Source: Rhodospirillales bacterium Ga0074136 (GTDB taxonomy: Bacteria > Pseudomonadota > Alphaproteobacteria > Acetobacterales > Acetobacteraceae). Taken from it: 64,000 nucleotides of DNA. The notes under the pieces were generated by a model that saw nothing but the letters and a program-made list of their open reading frames with translations, did not search any database and was not told the DNA's origin. Both the position numbers and the translations under genes were made by a program. Position 1 is the first letter of the stretch; each line of letters opens with the position of its first letter. Of this stretch, positions 26,056-34,111 are shown in pieces. The stretch covers positions 1 through 64,000 of the forward strand of contig LNEW01000163.1 in the NCBI GenBank assembly GCA_001464375.1, read 5' to 3'.

Positions 26056-27032
26056 CAGTCAACGCGCGCGCCACTGACGCGGATGATCTCCCCGTAGCGT
26101 TGGCGTTCCGCGCGCAGGAAAGCGCCGAATGCCTCGGGCGTCATCGACAGCGGGTTCGCCCCCATCTGCGCGAGCTGCGCCAGCACCGCCGGGTCGGCGA
26201 CCATGGCGCGCATGATGGCGTTCATGCGCGCGACGATCGGCGCCGGCGTGCCGGACGGTGCGGTCAGCCCGAACCAGGAGATGATCTCGTAGTCGGGCAC
26301 GCCCGCCTCGATCATGGTGGGCAGCTCCGGAATCACGGCCAGGCGGTCCCGGCTGGTGACGGCCAGCCCGCGCACCGCGCCGGAGCGCACATGCGGCAGG
26401 ATCTGCGGCAGGTTGTCGAAGACGATCTGCACGCGCCCCGACAGCAGGTCGGTCAGCATCGCCGCACCGCCGCGATAGGGCACGTGCACGATGTCGACGC
26501 CGGCGCGCATCTTGTACAATTCGCCCGCCAGGTGGACGGAGCCGCCGGCGCCGGCCGAACCGAAGTTCAGCGTCCCCGGCCGCGCCTTCGCCAACGCCGT
26601 CAGCTCGGCGATGGACGTCGCGGGCACCGAGGGATGCACCACGGCGATCGAGGCGATCGAGGCGAAGGCCCCGACCGGGGCGACATCGCTGATGCCGTCA
26701 TAGCCCGGCGTGGGGAACAGGATCGGGCCGGTCACATGCGTGGACGGCGCCGCGAAGGCCAGCGTGTAGCCATCGGGCGCGGCGCGTACAGCCACCTGCG
26801 TGCCGGCGGTACCGCCCGCACCGCCGCGATTCTCCACCACCACGGGCTGGCCGAGTTCCGCCTGCAGGCGCTGCGCCACCATGCGGCCCATCACGTCGGT
26901 CAGCCCGCCGGGCGGGAAGGCGACCACCAGGCGGATCGGGCGGCTCGGCCAGGGCGCGTCCTGCGCCAGGGCGGGCGCCGCGAGCAGGCCGGCGGGCAGC
27001 AGGGCGAGGCGTCGGCGGGGGAGTCGGGTCAT
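26055..27032 (-). CDS. Bug (TctC-like) substrate-binding protein
   Basis: This is a 325-residue Bug protein. The signal MTRLPRRRLALLPAGLLAAPALA is followed by WPSRPIRLVVAFPPGGLTDV. VHVPYRGGAAMLTDLL and the ending IIRVSGARVD are family landmarks. The start at 27032 is chosen because the export signal begins there, and an in-frame ATG 13 codons upstream adds unrelated sequence. Its stop overlaps the start of the TupB-like permease gene (TGATG), an unusual partnership because Bug proteins normally work with TctA/TctB. This close coupling may be accidental or may mark a hybrid uptake unit. Confidence 0.88.
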   Translation of the reverse strand: MTRLPRRRLALLPAGLLAAPALAQDAPWPSRPIRLVVAFPPGGLTDVMGRMVAQRLQAELGQPVVVENRGGAGGTAGTQVAVRAAPDGYTLAFAAPSTHVTGPILFPTPGYDGISDVAPVGAFASIASIAVVHPSVPATSIAELTALAKARPGTLNFGSAGAGGSVHLAGELYKMRAGVDIVHVPYRGGAAMLTDLLSGRVQIVFDNLPQILPHVRSGAVRGLAVTSRDRLAVIPELPTMIEAGVPDYEIISWFGLTAPSGTPAPIVARMNAIMRAMVADPAVLAQLAQMGANPLSMTPEAFGAFLRAERQRYGEIIRVSGARVD

Positions 27033-27102
27033 GCGCGGGGTTCCGGAGAATGCCTCTGACCAGAACCGCACGGCCCGCGCCGAAGTTCAAGCGGGCAGCG
27101 CG

Positions 27103-27945
27103 TCAGCCGGGGGTCGCGCCGACCGCCACGGGCCGCGCCGGGTCGGCAGCCCAGGCCGACCACGATCCTGGGAACATGGCGGCGCTGACGCCGATGGACG
27201 CCAGCGCCGCCACGCCATGCGCCGCCGAGATTCCCGCGCCGCAGGTGATGCCCAGCGGGCGCGCGCCGTCGGCGCCGAGCGCGCCGAACAGGTGCCCCAG
27301 CGTCGCGCCATCGAGGAAGGTTCCGGCTTCCGTCAGCGCATCCGCCGCCGGCGCGCTGACCGAGCCCGGGATATGCCCGCGCGGCGCCTGCCCTGGTGCG
27401 ACGACGCCGCCGATATAATTGCCGCGGATGCGGGTATCGAGCAGCACGCCGTCGCGCGCGATCGCCGCGGCCGCATCGGCATCGAGCACCGGCATGTGGC
27501 CGGGCGACAGCTCGGCGTCGCCCGGCGCCGGCGTGCCCGGCAGGGTGGCGACCGGCAGGCCGGCCGCGATCCAGGCCGGGAAGCCGCCATCGAGCAGCAG
27601 GACCTGCGTCAGCCCGGCCCAGCGCAACACCCACCACCCGCGGGCGGCGGTCAGGCAGCGGTCGTGGTCATACAGCACGACCGGCACGTCGCGTCGCAGG
27701 CCCCAGCGGATGGCGTTGTGTTGCAGCGCCTCGATCGTCGGCAGCGGTCGGCTGCCGCGCGTGCCGCCGCCGGGCGACGCCAGTTCGGTGGGCAGGTCGA
27801 TGTCGACCGCGCCGGGGATGCGCGGCGCGCCGGCGTGCTCCGGCGCGCGCGGATTGCGCACAGCCAGGATCGCGAACGGTGCGCCGGCGGCAATGCGCTC
27901 GCCGAGCGCCGCGGCTGTGATGAAGACGCTGTCGCGCGGGTCCAT
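27103..27945 (-). CDS. Sulfurtransferase, tandem rhodanese domains (3-mercaptopyruvate/thiosulfate type)
   Basis: This is a 280-residue protein with two rhodanese domains. The first, inactive-type domain holds PRIPGAVDIDLP and VPVVLYDHDRCLTAARGWWVL. The second carries the catalytic loop CGAGISAA with Cys235, close to the CG[ST]GVTA of mercaptopyruvate sulfurtransferases. It would transfer sulfur from mercaptopyruvate or thiosulfate to a thiol or cyanide acceptor. There is no signal peptide, so it is cytoplasmic. It starts ten bases after the end of the peptide-type binding-protein gene and 70 bases before the Bug gene, so these minus-strand genes may form one transcript. Confidence 0.85.
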   Translation of the reverse strand: MDPRDSVFITAAALGERIAAGAPFAILAVRNPRAPEHAGAPRIPGAVDIDLPTELASPGGGTRGSRPLPTIEALQHNAIRWGLRRDVPVVLYDHDRCLTAARGWWVLRWAGLTQVLLLDGGFPAWIAAGLPVATLPGTPAPGDAELSPGHMPVLDADAAAAIARDGVLLDTRIRGNYIGGVVAPGQAPRGHIPGSVSAPAADALTEAGTFLDGATLGHLFGALGADGARPLGITCGAGISAAHGVAALASIGVSAAMFPGSWSAWAADPARPVAVGATPG

Positions 27946-27955
27946 GCGGATATCC

Positions 27956-29338
27956 TCAGACCAGCGCCAGCACGCCGCGATGGTCGAGCGCGAGCGGCGG
28001 CGCGTCAGGCCGCGCGGCGAAGGCCTCGACCGGGTGGAACAGATACAGCCAGGGCGGGTTGTCGTGCAGCCGGCGCAGGCACGTCGCATAGGCCTGCGCG
28101 CGCGCCTCGATGTCCATGGTGCGGGCGGCCTCGGCGACCAGGGGTTCGAGCACCGGGTCCTCGAAGCCCTGCCACCACTGGCCCTGCACGGTCGCGGAGA
28201 TCTTGTCGTTCAGCACCCTGAAAGTGGAATGCGGCGAGCTGTCGAAGATGGCGAGGTCTCCGATCTGCCCGCGCCCGACCTGGCGGGCGTAGTCCGGGCG
28301 GTCCGGTTCGGTCTGGATGCGCGCGGAAATGCCGGCGCGGGCGAGGTCGTGGGCGATCATCTCGCTGATCTGCGGCGCGCGCTCGGGCATGTGCAGCGGC
28401 GTGCGGATCACCAGTTCGCCCGTCGCGCCGGCCTGGTCGAACAGGGCACGCGCGGCGTCGGGGTCGTGCGGGATGGGCGACAGCCCGGCTTCCCGATGCC
28501 CCAGGTGGAAGGGGCTGACGATGGTCGATGCCGGCACGCCCAGGCCGTGGAACAGCGTGTCGATGATGGCGCCCGCATCGACCGCGAGGTTCACCGCGCG
28601 GCGCGCCGCCGGATGGATGAACGCACCGCGCCGGCATTCGAGGTAGTACATCACCGACAGGGTGTTCGCCGCGTGCCCCCAGCGCAGCCCCGGGTCCCGC
28701 ATGCGCAGCTCGGGCAGGCGCTCGAGGTTGGTCGCCGCATCGGCCGCGCCTTCCGCCACCATGCGGTGGCGCCCCTGCGGATCGGGTTCGGCGACCAGGC
28801 GGATGCGCGAAGGCGTGCGGCCTCGGTCCACCGCCTCCAGCAGCGCATGCGATCGCGGCGCGTGGTCCGTCACGCGATACGGGCCGGTGCCGAGCGTCAT
28901 GCCGCCATCGGGCGCGGCGCGCATGACGAAGAACTCGGCGAGGATCTCGGGCAGGTCGGCGACCGGCTCGGGCGTTGAGATCGACAGCATCCCCGGCCCT
29001 TCCGGCGTGATGCGCGCGTTGGCCAGGTACCGCGCATAGGGCCAGGGCATGCCGAACATGTCGATGCCGCGCAGATGGGCGCCGATGGTCTCCGCCACGT
29101 CCTCGGCGGTGCAGGCCGCGCCGTCGTGGAACGTGGCGCCGGGCCGCAGCGCGAACTGCCAGGCGCGGCCATCCTCCTCATGCGCCCAGGCGGCGAGCAG
29201 CCCCGGTTCGACGCGCCCGTCGCGCCAATGGCAGAGCGGTTCGAAGACGAGGGAGCGCAGGGTCAGGATGGAGGTGTCGTCGGTGACGCGCCCGAGCGGG
29301 AGGAACTCCACGCGCTCAAGCGCCAGCGTCAGCACCAT
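27956..29338 (-). CDS. ABC transporter substrate-binding protein, family 5 (peptide/nickel type), without obvious signal peptide
   Basis: This is a 460-residue solute-binding protein of the SBP_bac_5 family. VFEPLCHWRDGRVEPGLLAAW and WQFALRPGATFHDGAACTAEDVAETI are the typical N-terminal segments, and SPIPHDPDAARALFDQAG and the PPWLYLFHPVE ending fit the family's second lobe. The chosen ATG is preceded by a weak GGGATCGCAGGG site. No start in this frame supplies a hydrophobic export signal, which is odd for a periplasmic protein. It could be a cytoplasmic variant, or the signal may have been lost. No permease or ATPase genes accompany it. Confidence 0.8.
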   Translation of the reverse strand: MVLTLALERVEFLPLGRVTDDTSILTLRSLVFEPLCHWRDGRVEPGLLAAWAHEEDGRAWQFALRPGATFHDGAACTAEDVAETIGAHLRGIDMFGMPWPYARYLANARITPEGPGMLSISTPEPVADLPEILAEFFVMRAAPDGGMTLGTGPYRVTDHAPRSHALLEAVDRGRTPSRIRLVAEPDPQGRHRMVAEGAADAATNLERLPELRMRDPGLRWGHAANTLSVMYYLECRRGAFIHPAARRAVNLAVDAGAIIDTLFHGLGVPASTIVSPFHLGHREAGLSPIPHDPDAARALFDQAGATGELVIRTPLHMPERAPQISEMIAHDLARAGISARIQTEPDRPDYARQVGRGQIGDLAIFDSSPHSTFRVLNDKISATVQGQWWQGFEDPVLEPLVAEAARTMDIEARAQAYATCLRRLHDNPPWLYLFHPVEAFAARPDAPPLALDHRGVLALV

Positions 29339-29514
29339 GCCCTGCGATCCCCCCGCCCAGCGCCGCCCCTTCGGCAAGATTGTCGGGGATGGCGATGACC
29401 ATTCCACGACTCCCGGTTCATTTCCACTGTGACGGCCACGGAGCGCCGCCGCCTTGTCTCGGCCGCGCGGACATGGAACCTATCGGGTTCGGCGCTGCGG
29501 CGAGGGGAGTGCGG

Positions 29515-30180
29515 ATGATCGAGGACGACAAGACGGCGCGGCAGCTCTACGCAGCATTCAAGGCCGCGCCGACCCGCCGGCGCTTCGGCTTCGGCCGGCG
29601 CGCCGCGGTGGTGAACATCGACGTGCAATGCGCCTATACGCAGCCGCAGACCTACGCCACCGCCTATGAGACCGACCCGCGGCAGATCGAACACATCAAT
29701 GCTGTCAGCGCTGCCATCCGCGCGCGGTCCTGGCCAGTGGTCTGGACCTATGTCGCGTACCTGCCATCGGGCGAGGATTGCGGCGTCTGGGGCACGCGCA
29801 CCGACACCCCCGACAGCCTGCAGAACATCAAGGAAGGCTCGCCGCGCGCGCAGCTGGATCCGCGCACGCAGCGCGCGGCGTCGGACATCGTGTTCAACAA
29901 GCGCATGGCGTCCGCCTTCTTCGAGACGCACTTCCGGTCGCTGCTGACCTTCCACCGCATCGACACCGTGATCGTCACCGGCGGATCGACCTCCGGCTGC
30001 GTGCGCGCGACGGTGGTCGATGGCCTGTCCTGCGGCTTCCGCATGATCGTCCCGGAGGAATGCGTGGCCGACAAGCACGAGAGCCCGCACTTCGCCAACC
30101 TGTATGACATGGCGGTGAAATACGCCGACGTGCTGCCGGTGGCCGACGTGCTGGCCGCCATCCCGACGCTGGAGGGCTGA
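29515..30180 (+). CDS. Isochorismatase family cysteine hydrolase (N-carbamoylsarcosine amidase-like)
   Basis: This is a 221-residue hydrolase with the catalytic triad Asp36 (NIDVQCAY), Lys129 (FNKRMASAFF) and Cys162 (GGSTSGCVRATVVDG). Length and the GSTSGCVRATVVD motif point to N-carbamoylsarcosine or ureidoacrylate-type amidohydrolases rather than true isochorismatases. It would cleave an amide or carbamoyl group. The ATG at 29515 has GGGGAG upstream. It is followed after four bases by two polysaccharide-deacetylase-type genes, and the group of three resembles purine or pyrimidine nitrogen-scavenging clusters. Confidence 0.87.
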   Translation: MIEDDKTARQLYAAFKAAPTRRRFGFGRRAAVVNIDVQCAYTQPQTYATAYETDPRQIEHINAVSAAIRARSWPVVWTYVAYLPSGEDCGVWGTRTDTPDSLQNIKEGSPRAQLDPRTQRAASDIVFNKRMASAFFETHFRSLLTFHRIDTVIVTGGSTSGCVRATVVDGLSCGFRMIVPEECVADKHESPHFANLYDMAVKYADVLPVADVLAAIPTLEG

Positions 30181-30184
30181 CGCC

Positions 30185-31096
30185 ATGCTGAGCACGCAGA
30201 ACCACTACGACTACATGCCCTGGCGGCGGCGCCCGAAGATCACCTGGCCCGGCGGCGCGCGCGTGGCCTTCTGGGTCGCGCCGAACATCGAGCACTACGA
30301 ACTGTATCCCCCGCCCAATCCGCGCCGCCCGCCCTGGCCGCGGCCGTTGCCCGATGTCTCGGGCTATTCCTGGCGCGACTACGGCAACCGCGTGGGCTTC
30401 TGGCGCATGGCGGATGTCATGGCGAAGCACGGCGTGCGCGGTTCGGTCAGCCTGAACGTCGCGGTCTGCGACCACTACCCCGAGATCATCGAGCGCTGCT
30501 GCGAGCTCGAATGGGAGCTGTTCAGCCACGGCACCTACAACACCCGCTACTTCTACGGCATGACCGAGGACCAGCAGCGCGCGGTGATCCGCGAGAACCG
30601 CGAGACCATCCTGCGCGCCTCCGGCCAGTCGCTGGATGGCTGGCTGACCCCCGCGATTTCCAACGACGAGGCCACGCAGCACATCCTGGCCGAGGAAGGC
30701 ATCAAGTACACGCTCGACCTGCTGCACGACGACCAGCCAACGCCGATCACGGTGCGTTCGGGCAAGCCGCTGGTGTCGATCCCGTATTCGCTGGAAGTGA
30801 ACGACGTGCCGCTGCTGGTCATCCGCAACACGCCGCCCGATCGCTTCGCCGCCATCTGCAAGGCGCAGTTCGACCAGTTGTATGAGGAAGGCGCGGAATC
30901 CGGCACCGTCATGTGCATGCCGCTGCACCCCTTCCTGATCGGCCAGCCGCATCGCATCGCCGCGCTGGACGAGGTGCTGCGCCACGTCACCGGCCACGAC
31001 AAGGTATGGCTCGCGACCGGGCGCGAGATCGCCGCGCACTACACGCAACACCACCTGGCCGCCCACCAGGCCTGGATCGCGGAGGGCACGCCATGA
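30185..31096 (+). CDS. Polysaccharide deacetylase family protein (PuuE/allantoinase-like)
   Basis: This is a 303-residue NodB-fold protein. GGARVAFWVAPNIEHYELYPP and SGYSWRDYGNRVGFWRMADVMAKHGVRGSV match the PuuE-type branch, whose known member is a cofactor-independent allantoinase. The WELFSHGTYNTR segment keeps the His of the family's metal or active-site motif, and MPLHPFLIGQPHRI near the C-terminus holds the final catalytic His. It probably hydrolyses a cyclic amide or a carbamoylated compound. It is coupled to the downstream paralogue by a four-base overlap and follows the isochorismatase-like gene after four bases. Confidence 0.83.
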   Translation: MLSTQNHYDYMPWRRRPKITWPGGARVAFWVAPNIEHYELYPPPNPRRPPWPRPLPDVSGYSWRDYGNRVGFWRMADVMAKHGVRGSVSLNVAVCDHYPEIIERCCELEWELFSHGTYNTRYFYGMTEDQQRAVIRENRETILRASGQSLDGWLTPAISNDEATQHILAEEGIKYTLDLLHDDQPTPITVRSGKPLVSIPYSLEVNDVPLLVIRNTPPDRFAAICKAQFDQLYEEGAESGTVMCMPLHPFLIGQPHRIAALDEVLRHVTGHDKVWLATGREIAAHYTQHHLAAHQAWIAEGTP

Positions 31097-32025
31097 GCGG
31101 ATTGCCGGCGGACTACCTGGAATACCCGCTGCGCAAGCGGGGGATGGACCACGAGATCTATCCCTACCGCGCGCTGCCCACCGCGAAGCCCGTGCAGTGG
31201 CAGGGCGGGGCGCGCGTCGCGCTCTGGATCACCGTGCATGTCGGGCATTTCCCGATGGACATGCCGCTCAAGCCCTTCATCGCGCCGGGGGGCATGGAGC
31301 GCCCCTACCCATCATTCTGGGACTACACGCAGCGCGACTACGGCAACCGCATCGGCATCTACCGCATGATGAAGGCGATGGCCGCGCGCAAACTGACCGC
31401 CACCGCGCTGCTCAGCGCTGCGCTGGCGCCGCTCTATCCGGTGCTGATGGACGACATCGAAGCCGCCGGGTGGGAGCCCGCCTGCGCCGGCCTCGACATG
31501 GGCCACCTGCATCACGGCCAGGTGCCGGAAGCCGAGGAAGCCGCGACGGTGAAGCAGGCCGCCGCCCTGCTGCGCGCGCGCTTCGGCGATGCGGTGCGCG
31601 GCTGGCATTCGCCGGCGCATTCGGAATCGCCCCGCACGCTGGACCTGGTGGCCGCCGAGGGCTTCGACTGGACCAGCGGCTGGCTGAACGACGACATGCC
31701 CTATGGCATGGCGACCGCGTCCGGCCCGTTGCTGGCCATGCCGGTGCCGCAGGACCTGGCCGACCAGCGCACGCTGCAGCAGCAGAACATGGCGACCGAG
31801 GATTTCTGCAACGCGGTCCTCGCCGCCCATGCCGCCCTGGATGCGGAAGCCGCGGCCACCGGCGGCGGACGTATCCTGACGCTGTCGGTCACGCCCTGGC
31901 TGATGGGGCAGCCGCACCGCATCCGCGCCTTCGGGGCGATGCTGGATGCGATCCTGGAGAAAGGCAGCGTGTGGAACGCGACCGGTTCGGCAATCGCCGA
32001 GGCTTGGCGCGCGCAGCAGCGGTAG
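31093..32025 (+). CDS. Polysaccharide deacetylase family protein, divergent paralogue
   Basis: This is a 310-residue protein related to its upstream neighbour. WDYTQRDYGNRIGIYRMMKAM and VTPWLMGQPHRIRAFGAM align with the corresponding parts of that protein. However, the SHGTYN region is replaced by GLDMGHLHHGQ, so the active-site histidine arrangement has changed. The WHSPAHSESPRT segment is also different from the LTPAISNDEAT of the first copy. It could be an enzyme with another substrate or a regulatory partner in a heteromer. It starts at an ATG overlapping the previous stop (ATGA), so the two are made together. Confidence 0.78.
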   Translation: MSGLPADYLEYPLRKRGMDHEIYPYRALPTAKPVQWQGGARVALWITVHVGHFPMDMPLKPFIAPGGMERPYPSFWDYTQRDYGNRIGIYRMMKAMAARKLTATALLSAALAPLYPVLMDDIEAAGWEPACAGLDMGHLHHGQVPEAEEAATVKQAAALLRARFGDAVRGWHSPAHSESPRTLDLVAAEGFDWTSGWLNDDMPYGMATASGPLLAMPVPQDLADQRTLQQQNMATEDFCNAVLAAHAALDAEAAATGGGRILTLSVTPWLMGQPHRIRAFGAMLDAILEKGSVWNATGSAIAEAWRAQQR

Positions 32026-32114
32026 CGGCGCGCCCCGGGCCGGCCGCCTTTCGCGGCGGCTTACGCGCCTTGGGGTCGCGAGCGTCGTCCCCCGGCACCT
32101 GATTGGGGCGTGCC

Positions 32115-32483
32115 CTACCGGGAAGACGGCGGCGGCGGCGTCGCGGGCTGCGTCGGCGGCGTGCCGGTGATGCGTTCGCCCTGGCGGGCCGTCCATTCGC
32201 CCGCCCCCTGCATCTGCTGGCCGGACCAGCGGAGTGCCCGCCCGACCGCCGAACCGCTTTCCTCCGCGGCCCGTTCCAGCGCCTGGCCGGTCTGACCGGC
32301 GGCGCGATCCACGGCGGCGCCGGTGCGTTCGCCGACGCCAGGCTGGCGCGCGGGTGCGGCATCGGCCGGCGGCGCAGGGGCGACCTGGGGCAGGGGCACC
32401 GGCGGCGGCAGGCTGCCTGCGCCCTGCGCCAGCGCAGGTACGGCAGCGACCGCGAGCAGGAGAGCGGCAGGGATCACGCGCAT
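32115..32483 (-). CDS. Small exported protein with 11-residue amphipathic repeats
   Basis: This is a 122-residue protein with a clear signal peptide (MRVIPAALLLAVAAVPALAQ) and then a proline-rich spacer. About four consecutive 11-residue units follow from about residue 50, each with the pattern x-[R/E]-[ST]-G-x-[AV]-[VL]-x-x-A-x. Examples are ERTGAAVDRAA, GQTGQALERAA and EESGSAVGRAL. It ends in a Pro-rich tail. The 11-mer pattern predicts an amphipathic helix that could lie on a membrane or lipoprotein surface. I do not recognise the family. The next minus-strand gene upstream encodes a shorter protein with the same repeat. Confidence 0.68.
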   Translation of the reverse strand: MRVIPAALLLAVAAVPALAQGAGSLPPPVPLPQVAPAPPADAAPARQPGVGERTGAAVDRAAGQTGQALERAAEESGSAVGRALRWSGQQMQGAGEWTARQGERITGTPPTQPATPPPPSSR

Positions 32484-32505
32484 CTTGGATCTCCAGAGGG
32501 CCGCG

Positions 32506-32549
32506 GCGCCATCATCGAGCAAGCACCGTGCCCGGGAAGATGATGGCGC
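32506..32549. other. Inverted repeat upstream of the small exported-protein gene
   Basis: An 11-base perfect inverted repeat (GCGCCATCATC / GATGATGGCGC) with a 22-base loop sits 23 bases before the start of the exported-protein gene. It could be an operator or a leader hairpin. Confidence 0.5.
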
Positions 32550-32692
32550 GCCATCGTGACGACAACAGGGCGTTGCGCGGCCTTCCGTGCCCGTTCGCGA
32601 ATGCCCCCGACGGCGCATCCCGGGGTGCGGCACCGGCCCGCCCGGCCACCCGTCAAGCGTAGCCGCGCGGCGAGGCAGGCTCAGCCACGCGT

Positions 32693-32923
32693 TCAGTTCC
32701 CGAAGGCCCATTCCCCCGCGCGGCGCAGCCGGCGGCCGGTCCGGTCCGCCGCGCGCTCCAGCGCCGCCCCGGTGCGCCGCGCACCACGTTCGACTGCCGC
32801 GCCACTGCGCTGGGCGGCGCGTTCCACCGCGCGGCCGCTGCGCTGCACCGCACCGTCCGATGCCGCCGCCGGCAGAGCTGTTGAACTGGCGATCATGGCC
32901 AGGATCAGGGCGCGTCGCGTCAT
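32693..32923 (-). CDS. Small exported protein, 11-residue repeat paralogue
   Basis: This is a 76-residue protein. A signal sequence (MTRRALILAMIASSTALPAAA) is followed by four consecutive 11-residue units: QRSGRAVERAA, QRSGAAVERGA, RRTGAALERAA and DRTGRRLRRAG. The end is EWAFGN. The same unit pattern and a related RAGEW/GAGEW end are seen in the neighbouring 122-residue protein, so the two are paralogues. The mature part is strongly basic and predicted to be one amphipathic helix. The function is unknown, and association with the envelope or nucleic acid is possible. The gene is transcribed from the stretch after the Bug gene stop, with 31 bases between. Confidence 0.66.
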   Translation of the reverse strand: MTRRALILAMIASSTALPAAASDGAVQRSGRAVERAAQRSGAAVERGARRTGAALERAADRTGRRLRRAGEWAFGN

Positions 32924-32954
32924 GCGCCGAAACTGGGCAGGTCGCGCCGCCGGG

Positions 32955-33899
32955 TCAAGCGTCCAGCCGGATGCCGAGCTCGCGGATCAGCGGCCGCCAC
33001 CGCGCGTTCTCCGACGCCACGAAGGTCTCGAATTCGGCCGCTGACCAGCCGGTCGTCTGGATGCCCAGCGCCCGCATGCGCGATTGCACCTCCTCCGACG
33101 CCACAGCCCGCACCAGTTCGGCGTTCAGCCTAGCCACCACCGGCGCCGGCACGCCGCGCGGCACGCTGATGCCCTGCCAGCCGACCGCCACCGCATCGTG
33201 GCCCATCTCGCGCAGGGTGGGCACGCCAGCCGCCTCGGCGGTGCGCGCCTCGCTCACCCGTCCGTCGCGGATGAAGGGCAGGCCCGTCGCGGTGTCGATC
33301 ATCACCAGGTCCACGCTGCCACCGAGCAGGTCCTGCATGGCGGCCTGGCCGCCGCGATAGGGCACGTGCTCGGCCGCCAGGCCGGACCGCCGCTTGACCA
33401 GTTCCATCGCCAAATGGTGCGGGGAGGCGACGGCCGGCGTGCCGTAGGTCGGTGCGCGCCGTCGCGATGCCGCGACCAGCGCGGCGAAGTCGCCGAATGG
33501 CGCATCGGCACGGCACACGATGTACAGCGGGAAGCGTCCGATGAATCCCACGCCCGTGAAGTCGCGGTCCGGATCATACGGCAGGCGCGCATACAGCGCC
33601 GGGTTGTAGACCAGGATGCCGTTGTCGACGTGCATCCAGGCGTGGCCGTCGGCGGGCGCGCGCGCGGCGATCTCGCTGGCCAGCACGGCGCCACCGCCCG
33701 GGCGGTTCTCGACCACCACCGGCTGGCCCAGCCGCGGCGCCATCTGCGCCGCCAGCAGGCGGGCAAAGACATCCGACGGACCGCCGGCGGGATACCCGAC
33801 GATCAGGCGGATCTGGCGGTCGGGCCAAGCCGTTTGGGCGCGCGCCAGGGCGGGCGTGACGGCCAGCCCCATTCCAACCAACCCGCGTCGTCCGATCAT
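32955..33899 (-). CDS. Bug (TctC-like) substrate-binding protein
   Basis: This is a 314-residue binding protein. The signal MIGRRGLVGMGLAVTPALARA carries a GRR pair. IRLIVGYPAGGPSDVF is the Bug ligand-loop, EHVPYRGGQAAMQDLL the central motif, and ENARWRPLIRELGIRLDA a complete C-terminal helix with the conserved Trp. The use of GYPAGGPSD rather than PFPPGG is a common variant of the family. It stands alone with no enzyme gene on its strand apart from the two small exported proteins downstream, so no substrate can be suggested. Confidence 0.87.
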   Translation of the reverse strand: MIGRRGLVGMGLAVTPALARAQTAWPDRQIRLIVGYPAGGPSDVFARLLAAQMAPRLGQPVVVENRPGGGAVLASEIAARAPADGHAWMHVDNGILVYNPALYARLPYDPDRDFTGVGFIGRFPLYIVCRADAPFGDFAALVAASRRRAPTYGTPAVASPHHLAMELVKRRSGLAAEHVPYRGGQAAMQDLLGGSVDLVMIDTATGLPFIRDGRVSEARTAEAAGVPTLREMGHDAVAVGWQGISVPRGVPAPVVARLNAELVRAVASEEVQSRMRALGIQTTGWSAAEFETFVASENARWRPLIRELGIRLDA

Positions 33900-34078
33900 G
33901 GGGCAGCCATCCTTCGCATCGGGGTCAATCTAGACGGTGCGATGCGTCCGCCAAAGGGGCCAGCGGCGTGTCAGCTCCGCATGAGCTTGGGTCCCTACCC
34001 GCTCCTCTCACCCGGCCAGCCAGCCTCGGTATCCTGGTTGGGTGTCGGGGTGGGGGGCGGGAAAGTGCCGGGCTTCGG

Positions 34079-34098
34079 AATGCGCCTCATGGCGCATT
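34079..34098. terminator. Hairpin after the PLP dehydratase gene
   Basis: A perfect 8-bp stem AATGCGCC/GGCGCATT with a TCAT loop lies 13 bases past the stop of the minus-strand dehydratase gene. No T-tract follows, so any terminator activity would need Rho or would be weak. The 212-base gap between 33900 and 34111 holds no other feature I can support. Confidence 0.5.
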
Positions 34099-34111
34099 GC
34101 CAGCGGGTCTC

